A DNA stretch of 7,581 nucleotides from an uncultured Planctomycetaceae bacterium. Its GTDB lineage: Bacteria; Planctomycetota; Planctomycetia; Pirellulales; Pirellulaceae. The notes beneath the pieces are model-generated. The model was given only the letters and a program-made list of their open reading frames with translations, searched no databases and was not told where the DNA came from. The stretch covers positions 1-7,581 of the forward strand of contig CAIYOB010001651.1 of assembly GCA_903927685.1 (NCBI GenBank), read 5' to 3'. The position numbers and the translations under genes are program-made. Below are positions 1-7,581 of the stretch, piece by piece. How positions within the stretch are numbered: the stretch's first letter is position 1; each line of letters begins with the position of its first letter.

Positions 1-981
1 CCCATCACGGCGATCACGATGTTGATCGGCTGTTTGGCGATCGCCGGGATCAGCGTGCCGTTTGTGATCGGGTTCAGCGGCTACTACTCGAAGGACCGAA
101 TCCTGGAGCAGGCGTTTTCCTTCATGTTGCACGCGGACAATCGCAACTTCCTGGCCAGCGTGTTCTTCTATGCCGCTGCGGGCGGTGCGATGATCACGGC
201 CTTTTACATGTTCCGCATGTGGTACCTGACCTTTGCCGGCCAGCCGCGGAATCAGCATCGCTACGATCACGCGCACGAATCGCCGCGGGTCATGACCGTC
301 CCCTTGATGATCTTGGCTGTGTTTGCGACCGGCGTCGCCTGGCAGCCGCTGGGTGGGCACGGTCCGTTGGGCGATTTGAGCGTTGTGAACCTGCTGGAAC
401 AATCCCGTCCGCTGGGAACGCTGGCGGACGTGACCTCGCCGCTGACGGGGATGACTTGGCCCAACGAGCACTTTGCTCACGAGCCGGCGCAGCATGAATC
501 CATCGTGGTCCCGGTCACCTGGCTGGCGACCCTGACGGCGTGGGCCGGCATCGCCTTGGCGACGGTCATTTATTGCCTGGGCTACATTCAGGCGAGCGAA
601 GTGCGGCGTCAGTTTGAGGGCCTGTATCGGTTCCTGCTGAACAAGTGGTGGTTTGACGAATTGTACGATTTACTGTTCGTGCGACCTTTGCACGTGATCG
701 CCCGCTTGGCCGCCGCCTTTGACCGCCGCTGGATCGACGGGTTCATCGACGGTTCGGCGCGCGTCACGCGAGGTTTCGCGGTGGTTTGGGATCGCGTGGC
801 CGATCATCTGGTTGTCGACGGCTCGATCAACGCGTTTGCCGACGGCGTGTATGGGTTGGGCGTCTGGCTGCGCGGCGTGCAGACGGGCCGCCTGCGGCAG
901 TACATCATGTACATCGCCGCCGGGGCGCTGGCGATTTTCGTGTTGGTCAGTTTCTTCAGTGGATTTTATTGGGCAGCTTAG
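1..981 (+). CDS. nuoL: NADH-quinone oxidoreductase subunit L (NuoL), C-terminal part
   Basis: This is the C-terminal 326 residues of the largest antiporter-like, proton-pumping subunit in the membrane arm of complex I. The reading frame is open from base 1, so the start lies outside the window. Seen: the segment G-F-S-G-Y-Y-S-K-D-R-I-L near the beginning matches the conserved NuoL helix that carries the channel lysine (Lys399 in E. coli), here Lys31 of the fragment (bases 91-93). A transmembrane helix with I-T-A-F-Y-M-F-R-M-W-Y follows, then a hydrophilic loop, another helix (around bases 500-590), the N-K-W-W-F-D-E-L-Y-D motif typical of the NuoL tail, and a last hydrophobic helix after Q-T-G-R-L-R-Q-Y. 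In the family the tail forms the long lateral helix running along NuoM and NuoN. The stop TAG (979-981) is 21 bases before nuoM. The tail contains a weak tandem repeat (about 721-873). The identification is firm. Confidence 0.96.
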   Translation, partial: PITAITMLIGCLAIAGISVPFVIGFSGYYSKDRILEQAFSFMLHADNRNFLASVFFYAAAGGAMITAFYMFRMWYLTFAGQPRNQHRYDHAHESPRVMTVPLMILAVFATGVAWQPLGGHGPLGDLSVVNLLEQSRPLGTLADVTSPLTGMTWPNEHFAHEPAQHESIVVPVTWLATLTAWAGIALATVIYCLGYIQASEVRRQFEGLYRFLLNKWWFDELYDLLFVRPLHVIARLAAAFDRRWIDGFIDGSARVTRGFAVVWDRVADHLVVDGSINAFADGVYGLGVWLRGVQTGRLRQYIMYIAAGALAIFVLVSFFSGFYWAA

Positions 982-1002
982 GCGGCGTTACGGCATACAA
1001 CG

Positions 1003-2762
<1,760 letters not shown>

Positions 2763-2766
<4 letters not shown>

Positions 2767-4544
2767 ATTTCCACGAAATCGTCAGTCAACTGATTCTGGA
2801 TACGCGCGGCAGCGTGGCCGGTGGACCGTGGACGTTCTCCACGTTGTCCAGTATTGGCGTGTTCCTGCCGGAAATCGCGCTGTGTGCGACGATTGTCCTG
2901 ATGCTGCTGGTCCGGCTGGTTTCGCGAAGCCAAGGGGGCCACGTGTTCTCGGTGGCGCTGGCGGGCTCGCTGGCCGCCTTTTTCCTGGCCGCGGTCGATG
3001 CGCCCGCCGTGTCGGAACGGATGGAGTTTTTCACCGGCATGCTCGTGTACGACACGTTTGCGGTCTACATGCGCAGCCTGCTGTTGCTGTTCCTGGTCCT
3101 CCTGGTCGTGCTGACCAAGTTGACGGGTATCCCCAACCGGGAAGATGCCGCGGACGTCTACACGTTAGTGCTGGGGGCCACGCTGGGCATGTGCCTGATG
3201 GTTTCCGCCAATCACTTGATGATGGTGTTCCTGGCGGTCGAGATGGCCAGCGTGCCGTCGTATGCCTTGGTGGCGCTGATGAAACGCCGCTCGCAGGCCA
3301 GTGAAGCCGCACTGAAGTACGCCGTGTACGGGGCGGCGACGGCAGGCGTGATGCTGTACGGTATCAGCCTGGTTGCAGGAATTACGAATTCGGCCCATCT
3401 GCCGACCATTGCCCGCGAGTTGGCGGCGCGACTGCCGGACTTCTCGGGCCAAGAGGCGATGCTGCTGACCCTGGCCGGACTGATGGTCCTGGTCGGTTTG
3501 GCGTTCAAGTTGTCGGCCGTACCCTTTCATTTCTGGTGTCCCGACGTATTTGAAGGCGCGACGGCCGAAGTGAACGCCTTTCTGAGCGTGGCTTCCAAGG
3601 CCGCGGCGTTGGCGCTGTTGGTCCGCGTGGTGATCGGGATTGGCGTCGTCGTGCCGCCCGGCCAAACCGCGGCGCAAGTCGCCATGAGTGAGTCCTCGGC
3701 GGTGTTGGCGGCCTCGCAGCCACCAGCCGGTCTGTTTGCGGTCACCGACCACGCCGCACGGCAGAGCGATGCGGCGCGTTCGGCCAGCGGCCCCGGCGGC
3801 GGGGACACGGCAGCCCGGGCAGCTGGCAATCTGGCGCCGCTGCAAGGAATGCTCGGCAAGCTCATCGCCCTGCTCGCGATGGTGACCTGTACGTTCGGCA
3901 ATCTGGCCGCCTATGGCCAGACGAACATCAAGCGACTGTTGGCCTACTCGACAATCGCCCACGCCGGCTACATGATGATGGCGATCCCGCCGTTGCTCGC
4001 CTTGGCGGCCACGGAGCCCGAACTCGCGGAACGAGCGGTGGCCGGGCTGGGAATCTACATCGCCGTCTACCTGTTTATGAATCTCGGGGCGTTCAGCGTC
4101 GTCGCTTTCCTGCGGAACGCCATGCAGAGCGAGCAGATCGACGACTATGCCGGTCTGTTCCGGCACTGCCCGGGTGTGGTCATCTGCTTTGCGCTGATGT
4201 TGTTCAGTCTGCTGGGCATTCCGCCGCTGGCCGGCTTTGTCGGCAAGTTTGCGGTGTTCGCTTCGATCTACAACGGCTATTGGGCCACGGGACAGGGGTA
4301 TCTGCTGCTGCTGCTCGTGGTCGGCTGCGTCAACACGGCGATCAGCCTGTTCTACTATCTGCGCGTCGTCAAGGTGATGGCGATGGACCCGGACGCTCCG
4401 ACGCGGGGCCCGGTTCGCTTGCCGCTGGTGTCGCTGCCCGGGTTCTACCTGGCGGCGGTGACCTTGCCGACGGTGATTCTGTTCTTCGCCTGGGAATTCC
4501 TCAATCAGTTCGCCTTGCACGCGGCGCAGCAACTGCTGGGATGA
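2763..4544 (+). CDS. nuoN: NADH-quinone oxidoreductase subunit N (NuoN)
   Basis: This 593-residue membrane protein is the third antiporter-like proton channel of complex I, next to the quinone-site end of the membrane arm. Seen: about 14 hydrophobic helices and the motifs F-L-A-V-E-M-A-S-V-P-S-Y-A-L (Glu160, equivalent to E. coli Glu133), L-A-F-K-L-S-A-V-P-F-H-F-W-C-P-D-V-F-E-G (Lys249, equivalent to Lys217), S-V-A-S-K-A-A (Lys279, equivalent to Lys247), N-I-K-R-L-L-A-Y-S-T-I-A-H-A-G-Y, and P-L-A-G-F-V-G-K-F (Lys495, equivalent to Lys395). The channel residues are intact. The start is GTG, overlapping the nuoM stop by four bases (GTGA) with AAGGG ten bases upstream. The protein is about 100 residues longer than E. 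coli NuoN. More than half of that is a hydrophilic Ala/Ser/Gly-rich stretch at about 298-358 (bases 3654-3836) between two helices. The stop TGA overlaps the ATG of the next gene. The identification is firm. Confidence 0.96.
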
Positions 4545-4987
4545 CGCACACCATGACCTCGCTGGATACGAACGCCATTCTCAACCGGTTGCTGATCTTG
4601 CACCACCGTTCGCTGCCGGTGTACTTGAACCAGGCCACGCCTTGGCTGCATCGCAACAGCGCTGCGGCACAGGAAGCACTGAAGACAATCTCCGCAGACC
4701 ACGAGGCGGCGGCGGATCGCTTCGCCGAAATGATTCTCGCGGGCGGCGGCGTGCCGGCCTTTGGGGAATTCCCGTTGCGGTACACCGCTCTGCATGATTT
4801 GGCGCTGGACTATCTGGTGACGCGGATGATCGAGTACGAGAAGCTGCTGGTCCAGCGGATCACGGAGTGCGCCGATTTGTTGCGGATGAACCCGGCGGCT
4901 CAAGCCGTAGTCCTGGAATCTCTGGGGGCGGCCAAAGCCCATCTGCAATCGCTGGAAGAGATCACACTGAACCCTCATGTTCTGTGA
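4541..4987 (+). CDS. small helical protein, possible degenerate ferritin-like four-helix bundle
   Basis: I do not recognise this 148-residue protein by name. It is soluble, with no signal peptide or membrane segment, and reads as four helices at about residues 10-36, 40-71, 83-114 and 117-141. The pattern resembles the ferritin/bacterioferritin/Dps superfamily. The second helix reads D-H-E-A-A-A-D-R-F-A-E-M-I-L-A-G-G-G-V-P, close to the ExxHADRxxERILxxxGxP of bacterioferritins, and the last has A-H-L-Q-S-L-E-E where the family has G-H-x-x-W-L-E. By my alignment most diiron ligands are replaced (His/Ala instead of Glu51/His54, Ala instead of Glu127), leaving only the last histidine (His134), so an iron-oxidising role is doubtful. 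The start is either ATG 4541, overlapping the nuoN stop as ATGA, or ATG 4553 four codons later with GGGA 11 bases upstream. The overlap favours 4541. The last 11 bases overlap tatD. A link to complex I is suggested only by position. Confidence 0.8.
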   Translation: MTHTMTSLDTNAILNRLLILHHRSLPVYLNQATPWLHRNSAAAQEALKTISADHEAAADRFAEMILAGGGVPAFGEFPLRYTALHDLALDYLVTRMIEYEKLLVQRITECADLLRMNPAAQAVVLESLGAAKAHLQSLEEITLNPHVL

Positions 4988-5756
4988 CACGCACGCGCAT
5001 CTGGACGACGAGCAGTTCGACGCCACACGTGGCGAAGTTGTCCAGCGGGCGCGGGCTGCCGGCGTCGCGACGATCCTCACCGTCGGCACGACGGCCGCGA
5101 CCAGCGAAACGTGCGTCGCGGTGGCTCATTCGTACTCCGGCCTGTTCGCCGCGGTGGGCATACAGCCGAACTATGCCAGCCAAGCCGCGGCAGGCGACTG
5201 GAAACGGATCGTACAGCTAGTCGACGACCCGTTAGTCGTGGCGCTCGGCGAGACCGGCTTGGACCGCTATTGGGATTACGCCCCCTGGGACGTCCAGCAG
5301 GACTACTTCGATCGGCATCTGCGGCTGGCGCAGGCCCGCGATCTGCCGGTCGTGATCCACATGCGGGACTGTGCCGAGGACGTGCTGGCGATGCTCGGCG
5401 AAGCCCGGCGGCGCGGCCCCGTGCGCGGCGTGATGCACTCGTTCTCGGGCGATGTCGAGGCGGCCAGTCAGTGCGTCGAGCTGGGCCTGCATCTCAGTTT
5501 TGCCGGCATGGTGACGTTCAAGAAGTCACAGGCCTTGCGCGAGGTGGCTCGGACGATCCCCGCGGAGCGACTGCTGATCGAGACGGACTGCCCCTACTTG
5601 GCGCCCGAACCGCATCGCGGCCGCAAGCCCAACGAGCCGGCCTGGATCGTCCACACGGCCGCGTGCCTGGCCGATGTCCGCGGCCTGACCTTGGCTCAAT
5701 TCGCCGCCCGGACTTCGGCCAATGCGGCCGACCTGTTTCGCTTCCCGGACCGCTGA
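4977..5756 (+). CDS. tatD: TatD family metal-dependent hydrolase (putative 3'-5' DNase)
   Basis: This cytoplasmic TIM-barrel hydrolase of 259 residues is the usual length for the TatD/YcfH family, members of which act as metal-dependent nucleases (3'-5' exonuclease or AP-site activity in the studied ones). Seen: the N-terminal D-T-H-A-H-L-D motif (metal ligands His6 and His8), G-E-T-G-L-D (Glu92), P-V-V-I-H-M-R-D (His128), M-H-S-F-S-G (His154), I-E-T-D-C-P-Y-L-A-P (Asp204) and H-R-G-R-K-P-N-E-P near the C-terminus. All expected metal-binding residues are present, so the enzyme should be active. The start at ATG 4977 places the D-T-H-A-H motif at residues 4-8, as in the family, and overlaps the upstream gene by 11 bases. 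A loose GGAAGAG lies 16 bases upstream. The symbol is the family name, because TatD, YcfH and YjjV cannot be told apart here. There is no obvious functional tie to complex I. Confidence 0.94.
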   Translation: MFCDTHAHLDDEQFDATRGEVVQRARAAGVATILTVGTTAATSETCVAVAHSYSGLFAAVGIQPNYASQAAAGDWKRIVQLVDDPLVVALGETGLDRYWDYAPWDVQQDYFDRHLRLAQARDLPVVIHMRDCAEDVLAMLGEARRRGPVRGVMHSFSGDVEAASQCVELGLHLSFAGMVTFKKSQALREVARTIPAERLLIETDCPYLAPEPHRGRKPNEPAWIVHTAACLADVRGLTLAQFAARTSANAADLFRFPDR

Positions 5757-5763
5757 GGCAACC

Positions 5764-5767
5764 GGAG
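5764..5767 (+). promoter_or_regulatory. ribosome binding site for the TIGR03790-like gene
   Basis: GGAG sits 8 bases before the ATG at 5776, in the 19-base gap after the tatD stop. It is the best-placed Shine-Dalgarno site in the window. It fixes this start, which also gives a well-formed signal peptide. Confidence 0.65.
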
Positions 5768-5775
5768 TCACACTT

Positions 5776-7581
5776 ATGTTTGGTCGTCTGTCCGCCGCCA
5801 CGCTCGGTTGGCTGTTGGTCACGTTGCCCGCCTGGGCCGGGGGCGGTCCGGAAAACGTCGCGGTGGTCGTGAATGGAGACAGCTTTGCCTCCCAAGCGGT
5901 CGCCAACGCGTTTGTCGAGTTCCGCGGCATCCCGGCCGTGAACGTGGTGCACTTGACGCTCGGCGATTTGCCGGACTTCGAGACGATCGACGTCGAGGTG
6001 TTTCGCGAACGGATCCTGAAGCCCACGCTTCAGGCTCTCGAACAGCGCGGCTTGGCGTCACAGATCGACTGCGTCGCGTACTCCGCGGACATTCCTTACG
6101 CGATCCGCGTCGGCGCTGACGTCGGGGACCGCAAGCTGCCGCAAATGATCACGCCGACGGCCTCGATCAACGGTTTGACCTACTTGTACCCGCTGGTCCT
6201 GGCCAAGAATCCCGAATACCTGGGCCTGGGCGTCAACTTCTACGCTCGCTTGCAGACCGGCACCTGGAGCGAGGGCGACAAGCCTTGGTCGGACGAACAG
6301 CGGGTCCGCTACCGGGAAGCCATGAAACAGCTGGCCGACAAGGACTTCGCCGCCGCGGCCCAGACGTTGACCGAGTTGTCGGAAATCCGGCCGAGGATGC
6401 CGCACCTGTGGTACAACCTGGCGTGTGCGTTGGCCCGCCAGGATAAAGCGGACGAGGCGATGCAGGCCCTGACGCAGGCCGTCTCGGTCGGCTGGAGCGA
6501 CGCCTCGCACATCCTGGACGACGACGACCTCACGGCGCTCCGCCCGCGTGAGGATTTCCAGAAGCTGGCCAAGTCCCTCCAGGGCAAGCCGTTGGAACTG
6601 CGTCCCACCGTCGGCTTTCGAGGCGTCGTCGGCTGGCAGCCCAATGGCCAGCCGGTGCCCCCGGACCAGGGAATGCGGTACCTGTTGTCAACGATGCTAT
6701 CGGTGACCAGCGGCCGGGGGCTGAGTGTGCGCGAGGCGATCGAGCACCTCCGCCGCACCTCCGCCGCCGATGGAGCGTTTCCCGGTGGCAGCGTGTACCT
6801 GATGGACAACTCGGACATCCGCTCCCGCACACGGCGGCCGATGTTCGAGCCCACGGTGCAACTGCTGCAGCAACTGGGCGTTCGCGCCGAGGTCGTCCAG
6901 GGCACGCTGCCCCAGGAACGTGACGACGTGTTGGGGCTGGTCGCCGGCTCGGCGGGGTTCGATTGGCCTTCATCCAAGAGCCGCATCCTGCCTGGCGCGA
7001 TCTGCGAGCACTTGACGAGCTTTGGCGGCGTGATGCTGGAAGACGCGGGGCAGACGCCGCTGACGGAGTTCCTCCGCCATGGCGCCGCGCTGTCCAGCGG
7101 CACGGTGACCGAGCCCTACGCGATCGCGGCCAAGTTTCCGTTGCCCATGCTGCATGTCTTCTACGCCCAAGGTTGCTCGGCAGCCGAAGCGTTCTACCAA
7201 TCGTTGTCGGGACCGTACCAGCTGCTGATTGTCGGCGATCCGCTGTGCGCTCCCTGGGCACTGCGTCCGGAGGTGAAACCGCCGGAATTGGCGTCACCGT
7301 TGAAGGGCGTCGTCGAGTTCCAACCGTCCGCCAAGACATTGGATGGAAAACCCATCGCGCGATATGAACTGTTCGTCGACGGCGTCCGGCGTGCCGCCTG
7401 CCGTGAGGGCGAGAAACTGCAGTTCGACTCGGCGAAGCTACCCGACGGCCCGCATGAATTCCGCCTGGTTGCCGTCGTTGCGGATGCGATCCAGACGCCA
7501 GGCCGCGCGGCGTGGTCCACGGCGGTCGACAACCACGGAAGCACGGTGCGTTTGGAACGGGACGGAACCGGCGATGTACCG
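5776..7581 (+). CDS. secreted TIGR03790-family-like protein with inserted TPR and C-terminal Ig-like domain, C-terminus outside the window
   Basis: The frame is open from ATG 5776 to the window end (602 codons, no stop), so the 3' end is missing. Seen: a signal peptide at residues 1-21 (hydrophobic core A-T-L-G-W-L-L-V-T-L, then A-W-A before Gly22), so the protein is exported. Residues 27-170 (V-A-V-V-V-N-G-D-S, R-G-I-P-A-V-N-V, I-P-Y-A-I-R-V) resemble the first half of the TIGR03790 family, a group of unknown function common in planctomycetes. Residues about 179-273 are TPR-like: L-W-Y-N-L-A-C-A-L at 211-219, D-K-A-D-E-A-M, then D-D-D-D-L-T-A-L-R. Residues 276-495 resume the family pattern, with P-G-A-I-C-E-H-L-T-S-F-G-G ending at 418, S-S-G-T-V-T-E-P-Y at 440-448 and G-D-P-L-C-A-P-W at 487-494. 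Residues about 505-595 look like a beta-sandwich (E-L-F-V-D-G, L-P-D-G-P-H-E-F-R-L-V-A-V). The catalytic role, if any, is unknown. It sits 19 bases after tatD and could share its transcript. Confidence 0.88.
   Translation, partial: MFGRLSAATLGWLLVTLPAWAGGGPENVAVVVNGDSFASQAVANAFVEFRGIPAVNVVHLTLGDLPDFETIDVEVFRERILKPTLQALEQRGLASQIDCVAYSADIPYAIRVGADVGDRKLPQMITPTASINGLTYLYPLVLAKNPEYLGLGVNFYARLQTGTWSEGDKPWSDEQRVRYREAMKQLADKDFAAAAQTLTELSEIRPRMPHLWYNLACALARQDKADEAMQALTQAVSVGWSDASHILDDDDLTALRPREDFQKLAKSLQGKPLELRPTVGFRGVVGWQPNGQPVPPDQGMRYLLSTMLSVTSGRGLSVREAIEHLRRTSAADGAFPGGSVYLMDNSDIRSRTRRPMFEPTVQLLQQLGVRAEVVQGTLPQERDDVLGLVAGSAGFDWPSSKSRILPGAICEHLTSFGGVMLEDAGQTPLTEFLRHGAALSSGTVTEPYAIAAKFPLPMLHVFYAQGCSAAEAFYQSLSGPYQLLIVGDPLCAPWALRPEVKPPELASPLKGVVEFQPSAKTLDGKPIARYELFVDGVRRAACREGEKLQFDSAKLPDGPHEFRLVAVVADAIQTPGRAAWSTAVDNHGSTVRLERDGTGDVP

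Noticed and set aside
3165..4532. A 455-codon open frame on the - strand
   Set aside because: It is antisense to nuoN and has the same His/Gln/Arg-rich shadow composition.
4280..4540. Upstream in-frame extension of the ferritin-like gene to 4280
   Set aside because: It lies wholly within nuoN and encodes a Gly/Arg-rich shadow. The natural start is at 4541 (or 4553).
5757..5775. Possible terminator or promoter between tatD and the last gene
   Set aside because: The gap is only 19 bases, with no hairpin and no T-run. It contains only a ribosome binding site.
6517..6528. Run of four GAC codons
   Set aside because: It is short and in frame, and simply encodes four aspartates in the TPR ending motif. 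It is not a meaningful microsatellite.
6309..7339. Two long - strand open frames (6309-7103 and 6530-7339)
   Set aside because: Both are antisense to the continuous + strand frame from 5776, which has a signal peptide, a ribosome site and recognisable domains. The antisense products are Arg/Ser/Pro-rich shadows.

Overview
The window is a GC-rich, gene-dense stretch of bacterial chromosome in which every gene reads on the + strand. It starts inside the last third of a respiratory complex I (nuo) operon and runs into genes of unrelated or unknown function. A planctomycete, probably Pirellulales-like, is my best guess. The guess rests on the weak or absent Shine-Dalgarno sites, the extended NuoM and NuoN, the planctomycete-style TPR ending (D-D-L..LR..E-F..L) and the large secreted TIGR03790-like protein. 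It is inference from gene content, not from a marker gene.

Layout: the 3' part of nuoL (1-981, 5' end outside the window), nuoM (1003-2766), nuoN (GTG start, 2763-4544), a 148-residue all-helical protein that looks like a degenerate ferritin-like four-helix bundle (4541-4987), a TatD-family metal-dependent hydrolase (4977-5756), and a large exported protein (5776 to the end at 7581, no stop reached). The last gene has an N-terminal signal peptide, a TIGR03790-type domain apparently interrupted by a TPR segment, and a C-terminal Ig-like beta-rich domain.

Spacing is very tight: 21 bases between nuoL and nuoM, a 4-base overlap nuoM/nuoN, a 4-base overlap nuoN/ferritin-like gene, an 11-base overlap into tatD, and 19 bases before the last gene. 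I see no terminator or promoter at any junction, so one transcript could carry all of them. NuoL, NuoM and NuoN are the three antiporter-like proton-pumping membrane subunits of complex I. The signature glutamate and lysine residues of the proton channels are present in NuoM and NuoN, and the one NuoL channel lysine that falls inside the window is present too. NuoM and NuoN each carry an extra hydrophilic, alanine/glycine-rich loop not present in the E. coli proteins.

No RNA genes, mobile elements, CRISPR arrays or gene-free stretches over 300 bases were seen. The least ordinary items are the small helical protein locked between nuoN and tatD by overlapping start/stop codons, and the TPR segment inside the secreted protein. 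I found no clear evidence of a wholly new system.
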